Shown in pieces: positions 36,804 through 46,628 of a stretch of 64,000 nucleotides of DNA. Below the pieces are notes generated by a model. That model was not told the origin of the DNA, made no database searches, and was given only the letters and a program-made list of their open reading frames with translations. Source of the stretch: Alphaproteobacteria bacterium HGW-Alphaproteobacteria-7 (GTDB taxonomy: Bacteria > Pseudomonadota > Alphaproteobacteria > Sphingomonadales > Sphingomonadaceae); assembly GCA_002842735.1 (NCBI GenBank), contig PHEB01000009.1:1-64000 (forward strand), read 5' to 3'. The translations under genes and the position numbers were made by a program. Each line of letters starts with the position of its first letter. Position 1 is the first letter of the stretch.

Positions 36804-38237
36804 ATGAAGGGCGTCGGAACCGATATCGGCACCATCCACTTCGTCGGCATCGGCGGGATCGGGATGTCCGGCATTGCCGAGGTTATGCGCAACCTTGGCT
36901 ACACCGTGCAGGGCAGCGACATCGCCGAAGGGCCGAGCGTTGAACGCCTGCGCGCGCGCGGTATTACCGTGCATATCGGCCACGCGCGTGAGAATGTGGA
37001 GGGCGCGGCGGTCGTCGTCACCTCCACCGCAGTGCGCCGCACCAATCCCGAAGTCGCCGCCGCGCTGGAAAACCGCATCCCGGTGGTGCGCCGCGCGGAA
37101 ATGCTGGCTGAACTGATGCGGCTTAAATCCACCGTCGCGGTGGCGGGCACGCATGGCAAAACCACGACGACCAGCATGATCGCCACGCTGCTTGATGCGG
37201 GCGGGGTCGATCCCACCGTGATCAATGGCGGGATCATCGAACAATATGGTTCGAACGCGCGGCTGGGCGATTCCGACTGGATGGTGGTTGAAGCCGACGA
37301 AAGCGACGGCAGCTTCCTGCGATTGGACGGCACCATCGCAGTCGTCACCAATATCGATCCCGAACACTTGGATCACTACGGCGATTTTGACGGGGTGAAG
37401 CGCGCCTTTGTGGAGTTCATCCACAACGTCCCGTTCTACGGCGCGGCGGTATTGTGCATCGATCACGCCGAAGTGCAGGCGGTAATCGGGCAGGTGCGCG
37501 ATCGCAAGGTGGTGACCTATGGCTTTTCGCTGCAAGCCGACATTTGCGGGGTCAATGTGCGCAGCAGCGCAGGCGGGAACACCTTCGATGTGATCGTGCG
37601 CCAACGCGGGGCGGAGGACAGGCGTATCGAAGGCGTGCACCTGCCGATGCCGGGGCGGCACAATGTCCAGAACGCGCTCGCCGCGATTGCGGTGGCGATT
37701 GAAATGGGCTGCTCTGACGAAGTGATCCGCACCGGATTTGCCCGGTTCGGCGGGGTGCGGCGGCGGTTCACCAAGGTTGGCAGCGTGGCGGTGGATGGCG
37801 GCACGGCGACGATCATCGATGATTACGCCCACCACCCGGTGGAAATCCGCGCGGTGCTTTCCGCCGCGCGCGAGGCTGTGGCGGGGACAGAAGGCCGCGT
37901 GATCGCGGTCGCCCAACCGCATCGCTATTCGCGGCTCAATGATCTGATGGAGGCGTTCCAGTCCTGCTTTGACGATGCCGATATCGCCTATGTCGCCCCG
38001 GTCTATTCTGCGGGTGAGGAGCCGTTGCCCGGTATCGATCACGCTGCGTTGGTCGCGGGGATGAAGGCGCGCGGGCACCGGGCGGCGCGGGTGATCGACG
38101 GGGCCGATACGCTCGCCGATGTGCTGGCGGACGAAATTGCGCCCGGTGATATGGTGGTGTGCCTTGGCGCGGGGGATATTACCCGCTGGGCGGCGGGCCT
38201 TGCCCCGGCGATTGCGGCGAAGCGGGGCGCGGCATGA
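36804..38237 (+). CDS. murC: UDP-MurNAc--L-alanine ligase MurC
   Basis: 477 residues from ATG at 36804 with GGAGG 6 bases upstream. The N-terminal [20 protein letters not shown] loop [33 protein letters not shown] and C-terminal [10 protein letters not shown] are all present. It adds L-Ala to UDP-MurNAc, the first peptide step. Its stop overlaps murB (ATGA). Confidence 0.97.
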   Translation: MKGVGTDIGTIHFVGIGGIGMSGIAEVMRNLGYTVQGSDIAEGPSVERLRARGITVHIGHARENVEGAAVVVTSTAVRRTNPEVAAALENRIPVVRRAEMLAELMRLKSTVAVAGTHGKTTTTSMIATLLDAGGVDPTVINGGIIEQYGSNARLGDSDWMVVEADESDGSFLRLDGTIAVVTNIDPEHLDHYGDFDGVKRAFVEFIHNVPFYGAAVLCIDHAEVQAVIGQVRDRKVVTYGFSLQADICGVNVRSSAGGNTFDVIVRQRGAEDRRIEGVHLPMPGRHNVQNALAAIAVAIEMGCSDEVIRTGFARFGGVRRRFTKVGSVAVDGGTATIIDDYAHHPVEIRAVLSAAREAVAGTEGRVIAVAQPHRYSRLNDLMEAFQSCFDDADIAYVAPVYSAGEEPLPGIDHAALVAGMKARGHRAARVIDGADTLADVLADEIAPGDMVVCLGAGDITRWAAGLAPAIAAKRGAA

Positions 38238-39199
38238 ACCAGCCGGGTGATGATTATGAATATGATAGCGGCGCGGCCCCGACCTGCGCGGTTGATGGTG
38301 CGGTTGCATCGCCCATCCCGCTCGAAGGCATTCGCGGCAAGCTGACCTGCAAGGCGCCGCTTGCGCCCTATGTCTGGTTCAAGACCGGCGGCGCGGCGGA
38401 CTGGCTGTTTGAACCGGCGGATCTGGATGATCTCAAGACCTTTCTCGAACGGCTCGGCGGGGAAATCCCGGTGATGGCGCTGGGCCTTGGATCAAACATG
38501 ATCATCCGCGATGGCGGGGTTCCCGGCGTGGTGGTGCGGCTGGGCAAGGCGTTTGCGGGCTGCGCGGTGACGGGCGCAAACGAACTGACCTGCGGCGGCG
38601 GGGCGAGCGGCATTCTGGTCGCCTCCACCGCGCGCGACAGTGGCATTGCGGGGCTGGAGTTCCTGCGCGGTATCCCCGGCACGGTCGGCGGGTTCGTGCG
38701 CATGAACGGCGGGGCTTACGGGCGCGAGGTCGCCGATATTCTCGTCACCTGCGACGTGATTTTGCCCGCTGGCGAGTTGGTGACTCTGCCGGTGGATGAC
38801 CTCGGCTACACCTATCGCCACTCGGCGCTGCCTGACGGGGCGATTGTGGTTTCGGCGCGGCTGCGCGGCCACCCCGGCGATCCCAAGGAAATCGGCGCGG
38901 AGATGAACCGCATCGCCGCCGCGCGCGAAGAATCGCAGCCCTTGCGCACCAAGACCGGCGGTTCGACCTTCAAGAACCCTGCTGGCATGAAAGCATGGCA
39001 GCTGGTCGATGAGGCCGGATGCCGCGGGTTGACGCTAGGCGGGGCGCAGGTCAGCGAAAAGCACACCAATTTCCTGATCAACACCGGCACCGCCACCAGC
39101 GCCGATATCGAAGGGCTGGGCGAATTGGTGCGTGAAAAGGTCTATGCGAACTCGGGCGTGAGCCTCGAATGGGAAATCCAGCGGGTGGGGCGGCCGTGA
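38234..39199 (+). CDS. murB: UDP-N-acetylenolpyruvoylglucosamine reductase MurB
   Basis: 321 residues from the ATG in the ATGA overlap. FAD-binding strands include [14 protein letters not shown] and [14 protein letters not shown]. The active-site region has [27 protein letters not shown] and TGGSTFKNP (catalytic Ser), then [13 protein letters not shown]. It reduces the enolpyruvyl group with NADPH. The first ~30 residues are a variable extension. The stop overlaps the GTG of ddl. Confidence 0.95.
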   Translation: MNQPGDDYEYDSGAAPTCAVDGAVASPIPLEGIRGKLTCKAPLAPYVWFKTGGAADWLFEPADLDDLKTFLERLGGEIPVMALGLGSNMIIRDGGVPGVVVRLGKAFAGCAVTGANELTCGGGASGILVASTARDSGIAGLEFLRGIPGTVGGFVRMNGGAYGREVADILVTCDVILPAGELVTLPVDDLGYTYRHSALPDGAIVVSARLRGHPGDPKEIGAEMNRIAAAREESQPLRTKTGGSTFKNPAGMKAWQLVDEAGCRGLTLGGAQVSEKHTNFLINTGTATSADIEGLGELVREKVYANSGVSLEWEIQRVGRP

Positions 39200-40188
39200 G
39201 TTTCGACACCCCCCTCCACATCGCTGTCCTGATGGGCGGTTGGGCGAATGAGCGCGAAGTTTCGCTCTCCAGCGGCGCGGGCGTCGCCGATGCGCTGGAA
39301 AGCAAGGGCCACCGCGTCACCCGCATCGATATGGGCCGTGATGTTGCGCTACGCCTTGCCAAGGCAAAGCCCGATGTCGTGTTTAACGCGCTCCACGGCG
39401 TGCCGGGAGAAGATGGCAGCGTGCAGGGGATGCTCGATCTGATGGGGCTGGCCTATACGCACTCAGGCCTCGCCACTTCGGTGATTGCGATTGACAAGCA
39501 GCTGACCAAACAGGCGCTCGTCCCCCACGGCATACCGATGCCCGGCGGGCGGATTGTTACCTGCGAAGAACTGTTCGAACGCGACCCGCTGCCGCGCCCC
39601 TATGTGCTCAAGCCCGTCAACGAAGGATCGTCCGTGGGTGTCGCCATTGTCACCGAGGGCAGCAATGTCGGCAATCCGATCAGCCGCGACGCGACCGGCC
39701 CGTGGCAGGAATTCCCCGAATTGCTCGCCGAACCCTTCATCAAGGGGCGCGAACTCACCGCTGCTGTCATCGACGGCCCCGATGGCCCTCGCGCATTGGG
39801 CGTCACCGAACTCGTGATCGAAAACGGTTTCTACGATTACGAGCACAAATACACCGCCGGGCGCACGCAGCACATCTTCCCCGCTCAACTGCCGCCCGAA
39901 ATCACCGCCCTTTGCGAACATTACGCGGTGCGCGCCCATCAGGTGCTCGGTTGCCACGGCACCAGCCGCACCGATTTCCGCTGGGATGACGAAGCGGGCG
40001 AGGCGGGGCTGTTCGTGCTGGAAACCAACACCCAGCCGGGGATGACCCCGCTCAGCCTCGTCCCCGAACAGGCGGCGCATTGCGGCATTCCCTATGCCGA
40101 TCTGGTCGAAATGCTGGTGGCAGAGGCGCTGCGGGTGCACGCGCTGAAACAGGCAGGAGGATCGCATGGCGCAGCAGATCCGGCGTAA
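39196..40188 (+). CDS. ddl: D-alanine--D-alanine ligase
   Basis: 330 residues from GTG at 39196 (GTGA overlap with murB); the ATG 27 bases upstream would intrude into murB. LMGGWANEREVSLSSG is the N-terminal motif, VLKPVNEGSSVGV the ATP-grasp loop, and FVLETNTQPGMTPLSLVPEQ the C-terminal Mg/ATP motif. It supplies D-Ala-D-Ala to MurF. The 3' end overlaps ftsQ by 23 bases. Confidence 0.96.
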   Translation: MSFDTPLHIAVLMGGWANEREVSLSSGAGVADALESKGHRVTRIDMGRDVALRLAKAKPDVVFNALHGVPGEDGSVQGMLDLMGLAYTHSGLATSVIAIDKQLTKQALVPHGIPMPGGRIVTCEELFERDPLPRPYVLKPVNEGSSVGVAIVTEGSNVGNPISRDATGPWQEFPELLAEPFIKGRELTAAVIDGPDGPRALGVTELVIENGFYDYEHKYTAGRTQHIFPAQLPPEITALCEHYAVRAHQVLGCHGTSRTDFRWDDEAGEAGLFVLETNTQPGMTPLSLVPEQAAHCGIPYADLVEMLVAEALRVHALKQAGGSHGAADPA

Positions 40189-41089
40189 TGGCACCACCGG
40201 GGTGCGCCGCGCCGCCAAGGCGCAGAGCCGCAGCCTGACCGCGCGCCGCGCGCAAGGGCGGGCGAGCAGGTTCCTCGATTGGCTGATGGGCCTGCTGCCG
40301 TTCACCGAAGACCAATGGAGCCGCATCTGGATGGCCATGATCATCGGCGGCGCGGTGGGGATCGCCTTCGTTATCGCCAGCCTCGCCGGTGTGCCTGCGC
40401 TGGCCGAGGCGCAGGTGGCGCGGATTGCCGCCGATGCGGGCTTTGAAGTGCGCAACGTGCGCGTCACCGGAACGTCCCGCATGGACGAACAGCAGGTCTA
40501 TGCCCGCGCGCTTGCCCAGCGCAATCAGGCGATGCCCGATGTGGATATTGCCGCCCTGCGCGCCGAATTGCGTGCACTGCCGTGGGTCGAGGACGCGCGG
40601 GTTTCAATCCAGCTGCCGCACACGCTCGCCATCGATATCGTCGAACGCACGCCGCACGCGGTGCTGGAAAAGGCCGACAGGTTGGTGTTGATCGACGCAG
40701 GCGGGGTTGAGCTTGAACCGATCAGCGCGGACAAGGCCAAGGGAATGCTGCACCTGTCCGGGCCGGGGGCTGCCAAGCAGGCCCGCAATCTGGAACAATT
40801 GATCGCCGCCGCGCCCGCGCTTGCCCCGCAGGTCGAAGCCGCCGAATGGGTTGGCAACCGCCGCTGGAACCTCACCTTCCGCACCGGGCAATTGCTCGCG
40901 CTGCCCGAAGGCGAGGTTGAGGCCGCCACCGCGCTGGTTAAATTCGCTCGGCTGGACGGGCAGAACCGTTTGCTGGGCGGCAAGGTGCTGGCGTTCGATA
41001 TGCGCTCACCCCCGCGCCTGTATATGCGCTTGCCCGAAGGCGTGCGCGAAGGGCCGGTCATCGCCGCCAATGCCGGAGGGGGCGAATAA
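40166..41089 (+). CDS. ftsQ: Cell division protein FtsQ
   Basis: 307 residues. A basic N-terminus (about 1-50) precedes one membrane helix (WMAMIIGGAVGIAFVIASLAG) and a POTRA domain (FEVRNVRVTGTSRMDEQQVYARAL), then the FtsQ domain with LPWVEDARVSIQLPHTLAIDIVER. It links FtsL/FtsB to the early divisome. It starts inside ddl, and its stop shares bases with the ftsA start (TAATG). Confidence 0.95.
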   Translation: MAQQIRRNGTTGVRRAAKAQSRSLTARRAQGRASRFLDWLMGLLPFTEDQWSRIWMAMIIGGAVGIAFVIASLAGVPALAEAQVARIAADAGFEVRNVRVTGTSRMDEQQVYARALAQRNQAMPDVDIAALRAELRALPWVEDARVSIQLPHTLAIDIVERTPHAVLEKADRLVLIDAGGVELEPISADKAKGMLHLSGPGAAKQARNLEQLIAAAPALAPQVEAAEWVGNRRWNLTFRTGQLLALPEGEVEAATALVKFARLDGQNRLLGGKVLAFDMRSPPRLYMRLPEGVREGPVIAANAGGGE

Positions 41090-42423
41090 TGGCGTCGCGC
41101 GCTGTCCCCGCTCGCCGGCTCGCCCGCACCTTTGCGGCTGTGAATGTCGGTAGTTTCCGCATTTCTGCGATGATCATGGGCGAAACCGAAAGCGGTGAAT
41201 TGCAGGTGCTGGGATCGGGCCACCGCGCCAGCGCCGGGATCAAACGCGGCTATGTCACCGATATGGAAAGCGCCACCTTCGCCATCCGCGATGCGGTGGA
41301 ACGCGCCGAAAAAAGCGCCAACAGCAACGTGCGCAGCGTATGGATCGCCTGCGCCGGGGCGGGGCTGGCGAGCAGCGTGGTCGCGGTCGATATCGAAATT
41401 GGCGGGCGGCGGATCGAGGATGAGGATGTCGAACAGCTGCTGATTCATGCGCGCGCCATGATCCAGCCTGACGGGCGCACCGTGCTGCACGCGCAGCCCG
41501 CGCATTACACGCTCGACGGCGCGCACGGGGTCGCCAATCCGCGCGGGCTGCATGCCGAGCGGCTGGGGGTCGATATCCACGTGATGCTGGCCGATGGCGC
41601 GCCGGTGCGCAATCTGACCGAAGCGGTGCAGAACGCGCATCTTGAAGTTGAAGGCGTGGTCGCCGCGCCGCTGGCAGCGGGCCACGCCTGCCTGTCGGTC
41701 GAAGAACGCGAATTGGGCGTGGCGCTGGTCGAAATCGGCGCGGATGTTACCAATGTGGCGGTGTTTGCAGGCGGGATGCTGCTGGGGCTGCGGGCTTTGC
41801 CAATCGGATCGGCTGATATCACCGATGCGATTGCCAGCAGTTTCGGCATCCGCCGTTCGCAGGCGGAGCGATTGAAATGCGTCGCCGGATCGGCGGTTGC
41901 CAGTCCGGCCGATCACCGCGAACTGATCCCGGTCAGCGCGCCCGGAGAAGCAGGGGGCGAAGGCGGCGATGGCACGCCCGTCGGCCCGCTGGCGCGCGGC
42001 GCGGATGACAAGAACCGGATCGTGCGCGCCGAACTGATCTCGGTCGTCACCCAGCATCTGGAAATCCTCACAGGTGAGGTCGGCAAAGCTCTGAAAGAAA
42101 TGGGATTTTCCGGCGCGCGCGCAGGGCAGGTGGTGCTCACCGGCGGCGGGGCAGAAATGGCCGGGATGGCCGATTTCGTGCAGGGCGCGCTGGGGATGCC
42201 GGTGCGGTTGGGACGACCACCGCAGCTTGCCGGAATGCCCGAAGCGCATCACGCCCCCGGTTTTGCGACGCTGGCGGGGCTGTGCCTTTACGCCGCCGAA
42301 GACCCGGTTGATATCCGCGCAGTGGGCGCTGGGCGCGGCGGGGTCTATCGCGGTTTCGCGCGTGAAAGCGGGACGATGGCGCTTGCAACGCGGCTGTTTC
42401 GCGCGCTCAAGGAGTATTTCTGA
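41089..42423 (+). CDS. ftsA: Cell division protein FtsA
   Basis: 444 residues, actin fold with the SHS2 1C domain. VNVGSFRISAMI is the phosphate-1 region (a weaker match than the usual DIGSSK), ALVEIGADVTNVAVF phosphate 2, and VVLTGGGAEMAGM the adenosine motif. A Gly-rich insert (APGEAGGEGGDG, about 283-294) interrupts the core. The C-terminal ARESGTMALATRLFRALKEYF is the amphipathic membrane-targeting helix. It tethers FtsZ to the membrane. Confidence 0.95.
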   Translation: MASRAVPARRLARTFAAVNVGSFRISAMIMGETESGELQVLGSGHRASAGIKRGYVTDMESATFAIRDAVERAEKSANSNVRSVWIACAGAGLASSVVAVDIEIGGRRIEDEDVEQLLIHARAMIQPDGRTVLHAQPAHYTLDGAHGVANPRGLHAERLGVDIHVMLADGAPVRNLTEAVQNAHLEVEGVVAAPLAAGHACLSVEERELGVALVEIGADVTNVAVFAGGMLLGLRALPIGSADITDAIASSFGIRRSQAERLKCVAGSAVASPADHRELIPVSAPGEAGGEGGDGTPVGPLARGADDKNRIVRAELISVVTQHLEILTGEVGKALKEMGFSGARAGQVVLTGGGAEMAGMADFVQGALGMPVRLGRPPQLAGMPEAHHAPGFATLAGLCLYAAEDPVDIRAVGAGRGGVYRGFARESGTMALATRLFRALKEYF

Positions 42424-42598
42424 GGTGGCTGATCATAGGTTCGCCGCGACCTGCCACCTGACCGAGCCCTGCCACCTGACCGAGCATTGTGGATAAGGCC
42501 TTCGTAGCTATAAAATGTGCAACCTTATTATGTCACAGAGGAAATAATGTGGGGCGCGTGTCGAACATTCTGATTACCTGCGCCTGGAGGGCAAGCTG
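42424..42598 (+). promoter_or_regulatory. ftsA-ftsZ intergenic control region with tandem repeat and promoter
   Basis: CTGCCACCTGACCGAGC occurs twice in tandem (42451-42467 and 42469-42485). AGGTGGC at 42424-42430, right after the ftsA stop, can pair with the GCCACCT of either copy. TTGTGG (42487-42492), 16 bases, and TATAAA (42509-42514) make a good sigma-70-like promoter. GGAGG lies 7-8 bases before the ftsZ ATG. ftsZ is therefore likely to have its own promoter. Confidence 0.6.
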
Positions 42599-44359
42599 AT
42601 GAGCATCAATATCGGACCTGCGGTGATCGACGATATGCGTCCGCGCATCACGGTTATCGGGATTGGCGGCGCGGGCGGCAACGCCATCGCCAACATGATC
42701 CAAGCTGAGATCGAAGGCGTCGAATTCATCGTCGCCAATACTGATGCGCAGGCGCTGAGCACCTCGCCAGCCGAACGCCGCATCCAGCTTGGCCCCGAAA
42801 TCACCGGCGGCCTTGGGGCAGGTGCGCGGCCCGAAGTGGGCAAAGCCGCCGCCGAGGAAACCGTTGCCGAAGTCGAAAGGGCGCTCGAAGGCGTCAACAT
42901 GTGCTTCATCGCGGCGGGCATGGGCGGGGGCACCGGCACCGGGGCCGCGCCGGTCATCGCCGAAGCCGCGCGCCGGATGGGTGTGCTGACAGTCGGCGTC
43001 GTCACCAAACCGTTCCTGTTCGAAGGCACGCGCCGGATGCGCGCCGCCGAAGCCGGGATTGCCGAGCTGCAAGACCATGTCGACACGCTGATCGTCATCC
43101 CCAACCAGAACCTGTTTCTGGTCGCCAAGGCCGAAACCACCTTCAAGGAAGCGTTCCAGCTTGCTGACGAGGTGCTGCAGCAGGGCGTGCGTTCGATCAC
43201 CGATCTGATGGTGATGCCCGGCCTCATCAACCTCGATTTTGCCGACGTGCGCTCGGTCATGAGCGAGATGGGCAAGGCAATGATGGGCACGGGCGAGGGT
43301 GAGGGTGAGAACCGCGCGCTCGAAGCCGCCGAACAGGCGATCGCCAATCCGCTGCTTGACGGGGTGAGCATGGCCGGTGCCAAGGGCGTCATCATCTCGA
43401 TCATCGGCGGCGAGGATATGCGCCTGCTCGAAGTCGATGAGGCCGCGAACCATATTCGCGAACTGGTTGATGAAGATGCCAACATCATCTGGGGCAGCGC
43501 CTTTAACCCCGATCTCAAAGGCAAGATCCGAGTATCGGTGGTCGCCACCGGGATCGAACAGGGCGCGGTTGGGGCGTTTGAACGTTCGCAGCCGGTATCG
43601 CTCGGCGTTTCGCGCGCGCCCAAACGGCCGGTGCTGGAACTGTCGGAAGACGATGGTCTGATGGAACTGCCATCCGAAGAGGCCGAACTGCCTGCCGCCG
43701 CTGCTCCTGTCATCCCCGCGTTTGAACTGACCCCGCCCGAAATGTCGCCTGCGGCTTATTCGGATGAGGATGAGGATGAGGACGAGGACGGGGACGAGGC
43801 GCTGGAGCTTGCCGATGAGGCAGAGGAACAACCGGCAGCTGCTGCGCCGTTTGATCTTAGCGGGATGCAGGAATCAGACGGTTACGCAAATGAATATGAT
43901 GACGATGTCGATGGCATTGTCGATCCGCTCGCCGGACTTCGCAGCGATGAAGATGAGGGCCTTGGCTCCGATTCGTCCCAAGCCGCCCCGGCGGTATCGG
44001 GCGAAGATGATGACGCGCTTGAACTCGGCGATGAATATGCACCCTACACCGATGCAGCGGATAACGCCGATGCGCAGGACGGGCCGGTGCAGGATGATCT
44101 GCTCGCCAATGCCGACAGGCTGGCCGCCGAAGACAGGCCGGTTGAAGCGAAGCTGGGCGGCAATCGTCGGCGCTCTCTGCTTGGCGGCGCGGAGGGTGAT
44201 GGCGGCGATGCTGGCGCGACTTCCAATGCTGGCAGCACGCTGTTTGAACGCATGGCCAACCTGTCGCGCAGCACTGCGCGCGATGACGATGATGATGGCG
44301 ACGATGATGGCCCCGCGCTCAGCATCCCGCGTTTCCTCGGGCGGCAGAATAACCAGTAA
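42599..44359 (+). CDS. ftsZ: Cell division GTPase FtsZ with a long acidic linker
   Basis: 586 residues, much longer than the ~380 of E. coli FtsZ. The tubulin signature GGGTGTG is at 109-115, and the T7-loop is in [22 protein letters not shown]. The GTPase core ends near residue 320. Then about 250 residues of disordered linker follow, with long Asp/Glu runs (around residues 385-405 and 560-570). The conserved C-terminal peptide [11 protein letters not shown], which binds FtsA and other partners, is intact. Long linkers are known in alphaproteobacteria such as Caulobacter. It closes the dcw cluster. Confidence 0.97.
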   Translation: MSINIGPAVIDDMRPRITVIGIGGAGGNAIANMIQAEIEGVEFIVANTDAQALSTSPAERRIQLGPEITGGLGAGARPEVGKAAAEETVAEVERALEGVNMCFIAAGMGGGTGTGAAPVIAEAARRMGVLTVGVVTKPFLFEGTRRMRAAEAGIAELQDHVDTLIVIPNQNLFLVAKAETTFKEAFQLADEVLQQGVRSITDLMVMPGLINLDFADVRSVMSEMGKAMMGTGEGEGENRALEAAEQAIANPLLDGVSMAGAKGVIISIIGGEDMRLLEVDEAANHIRELVDEDANIIWGSAFNPDLKGKIRVSVVATGIEQGAVGAFERSQPVSLGVSRAPKRPVLELSEDDGLMELPSEEAELPAAAAPVIPAFELTPPEMSPAAYSDEDEDEDEDGDEALELADEAEEQPAAAAPFDLSGMQESDGYANEYDDDVDGIVDPLAGLRSDEDEGLGSDSSQAAPAVSGEDDDALELGDEYAPYTDAADNADAQDGPVQDDLLANADRLAAEDRPVEAKLGGNRRRSLLGGAEGDGGDAGATSNAGSTLFERMANLSRSTARDDDDDGDDDGPALSIPRFLGRQNNQ

Positions 44360-44477
44360 TCGTTGTCAGCCAGCAATTGCCGCAGGAATGCGCCCGGCGA
44401 TCCATCCGGCGTATTGGCGGTGCCATTCGCCGCTTAGGCAGGCTGATGGCTCTGGCGGGCGACGGTTGGTCGGCTAA

Positions 44478-45947
44478 ATGCAACTGATGAAAGCTGGTTT
44501 CCTTGGGTTTGCCCCGCTGACGTTGACGCTGACGCTGGCGGCAGTCGCCGCGCCGTTCGTCGCATCCCCTGCAGAGGCGCAGGATGTGGTTGCGCGCGAA
44601 GTGGTGCAGCCACTGCCTTCGCCCGAAGTCCAGCGCCTGAACCGCGCATTGGTCGCGCTGTCCAAGGCCCCGCGTGACCGCGATACCTTGGTTGAGGCCG
44701 GGGCGGCGGCGATGGGCGTTGATGATCTTGATGCCGCGATCGGTTTTTTTGGGCGGGCGGCGGAACTCGATCCCAATCATCCGCGCGTGGCGCACGGCTT
44801 GGCCGGGGTTTACCTGCGATCGGGCCGCGCTGGTGAGGCGTTGGTGCAGTTTGAACGGGCGCTGGCGGCCGGGGTGCCGGCGCGTGAGGTGCTCACCGAT
44901 CAGGCGCTGACGCTTGATCTGGTGGGGGAACAGGCGGCGGCGCAGGCGGCCTATACGCGCGCGCTGGAACTCGATCCGGCCAATGACGAGGCCCGCCGCA
45001 GACTCGCGATCAGCCATGCGATTGCGGGCAACCGTGTGCAGTTTGAAGAAGCCTTGCGCCCGCTGATCGGCAAGCGTGATATGGCGGCGCAGCGTGCCCG
45101 TGCCTTTGGCCTCGCGATTCTGGGTGATAGCGACCGCGCGGCGGCGATTGTCGAACAGATCATGCCGCGCGATATGGCGACCCGGCTGGTGCCCTATCTC
45201 GGCTATATGCCGCGCCTGACCAAACCGCAGCAAGCCGCCGCCGCCAATCTGGGCATTTTTCCGCGCGCTGCCGACATTGGCCGCGATGATCCGCGCCTGG
45301 CCCGGTTCGCGGCCGAAGAGCGCGCCGATAGCAGGCTTGCCCCGGCTGGCCCGCCGCTCGATGCGCGCACAAGGCCGCCGTCAACGCTCGCAGAACTCGT
45401 GCCGCCCGCTCCTGCCCCGGTAAAGTCGTCGGTTGCGGTGCCTGCGCCAACGCCCGTGCCAACGCCAACGCCAGCCCCTGATCCCACCCCGGCGCCAGCG
45501 CCGCCCCCTCCTCCACCGGCGCGGGTGGCCGATGCCTTTGCTGATCTCAGCAGCGCGGCGCTGCCCGATGCGCGGGTCAGCGGCGATGCGGTTGACCTCA
45601 GCCGTATCACCGTCAAGCGCGAAGCCCCGCCGCCGCCGCCTGAAAAGCCCAAGCCCAAAGAGCCGGTCAAACCCGTCCATCCCAGCCGCGTGTGGGTGCA
45701 GGTTGCGACTGGTAAGAATGCGAAGGCTTTCCGCTTCGACTGGCGGCGCATCGCGAAAGGCGGCGGCGACACGCTGGCCAAGCTGAAACCGCACACCACC
45801 CGCTGGGGTGAGGCGCACCGCCTGCTGGCCGGGCCGGTCGACACCCGCGAAAAGGCGCAGGCAATGGTGCGCGAGCTTAAGGGCAAGGGGATCGACAGCT
45901 TCCTCTATGTCAGCCCGGAAGGTGAAGAAATTCAGCTGGTTAAATAG
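44478..45947 (+). CDS. Exported TPR protein with a C-terminal SPOR domain
   Basis: 489 residues. A signal peptide (about 1-35, AEA-Q) is followed by TPR units (IGFFGRAAELDPNHPRVAHGLAGVYLRSG, AAAQAAYTRALELDPANDEARRRLA), then a Pro-rich linker (about 310-350 and 375-395), then a SPOR domain from about 405 (SRVWVQVATGKNAKAFRFDWRR ... SFLYVSPEGEEIQLVK). SPOR domains bind denuded septal glycan, which fits its place just after ftsZ. A second ATG 9 bases in is an equal start candidate. A separate promoter is likely in the 118-base gap. Confidence 0.85.
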   Translation: MQLMKAGFLGFAPLTLTLTLAAVAAPFVASPAEAQDVVAREVVQPLPSPEVQRLNRALVALSKAPRDRDTLVEAGAAAMGVDDLDAAIGFFGRAAELDPNHPRVAHGLAGVYLRSGRAGEALVQFERALAAGVPAREVLTDQALTLDLVGEQAAAQAAYTRALELDPANDEARRRLAISHAIAGNRVQFEEALRPLIGKRDMAAQRARAFGLAILGDSDRAAAIVEQIMPRDMATRLVPYLGYMPRLTKPQQAAAANLGIFPRAADIGRDDPRLARFAAEERADSRLAPAGPPLDARTRPPSTLAELVPPAPAPVKSSVAVPAPTPVPTPTPAPDPTPAPAPPPPPPARVADAFADLSSAALPDARVSGDAVDLSRITVKREAPPPPPEKPKPKEPVKPVHPSRVWVQVATGKNAKAFRFDWRRIAKGGGDTLAKLKPHTTRWGEAHRLLAGPVDTREKAQAMVRELKGKGIDSFLYVSPEGEEIQLVK

Positions 45948-46108
45948 TAATTTCCGGCTCTCCCCCACTTTCTTTGCACAGGCTTTGCACAGCTCTATCC
46001 GGTTCTCCCCAGCCGCTGGGCGATGGTGCATTGCCAAGCCCCGCGCTCGGCGTCCAAACGTGCTTCGGACGGCGTGATCGTGCCTTCCCCCCAAGCGAAA
46101 GAGCGCCG

Positions 46109-46615
46109 ATGAGAGTGAGCAATATGGAATATTCCGCCGAGGACGATGCCGCCCCCGTCGAAATGCTCGCCAACCTGTTCGCAGCGCGTGGCTGGCCGTA
46201 TGAGATGGTTTCCGACGACGAAATGAGCGGCGAGGTGCAGGGCAGCTGGGCCAATTACCAACTGCGCGCGATCTGGCGTGCTGAAGACAGCGTGCTGCAA
46301 TTCCTGTGCCTGCCCGATATCCGCGTCACCGATGACAAGCGCGCATCCGCCTATGAATTGCTGTGTCTGGTCAACGAACAGATGTGGCTGGGGCATTTCG
46401 ACATCTGGTCGAACGGCGATGTGCTGCTGTATCGCCACGGCGCGCTGCTGGGCGATGACGGGCGGCTGAGCCTCGACATGGCGCAGGCGCTGGTCGAATG
46501 CGCGATCGACGAATGCGACCGGTTCTACCCGGCGTTCCAGTTTGTGCTGTGGGGCGACAAGACCCCGCGCGCGGCGCTGGAGGCGGCAATGGTTGACGCG
46601 GCGGGCGAGGCCTGA
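46109..46615 (+). CDS. YbjN domain protein
   Basis: 168 residues from ATG at 46109; upstream in-frame sequence is non-coding in character. The pattern VEMLANLFAARGWPYEMVSDDEMSGEVQG, a beta-sheet with LQFLCLPDIRV, and LLCLVNEQMWLGHFDIW fits YbjN/type III secretion chaperone-like folds, widespread in alphaproteobacteria. The function is unknown. It is 14 bases upstream of proC and probably co-transcribed with it, a pairing common in sphingomonads. Confidence 0.8.
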   Translation: MRVSNMEYSAEDDAAPVEMLANLFAARGWPYEMVSDDEMSGEVQGSWANYQLRAIWRAEDSVLQFLCLPDIRVTDDKRASAYELLCLVNEQMWLGHFDIWSNGDVLLYRHGALLGDDGRLSLDMAQALVECAIDECDRFYPAFQFVLWGDKTPRAALEAAMVDAAGEA

Positions 46616-46628
46616 GAGGCTCCCTCTT

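Noticed and set aside
36765-38309. A 514-residue minus-strand open frame across murC
   Set aside because: It mirrors murC in the opposite strand; His/Arg-rich translation without any domain.
42424-42598. A small hidden gene between ftsA and ftsZ
   Set aside because: No open frame with a ribosome site spans the gap; tandem repeat and promoter explain it better.
46542-46628. Upstream ATG extension of proC
   Set aside because: It would overlap the YbjN-like gene and adds a basic stretch before the Rossmann motif that ProC proteins do not have.
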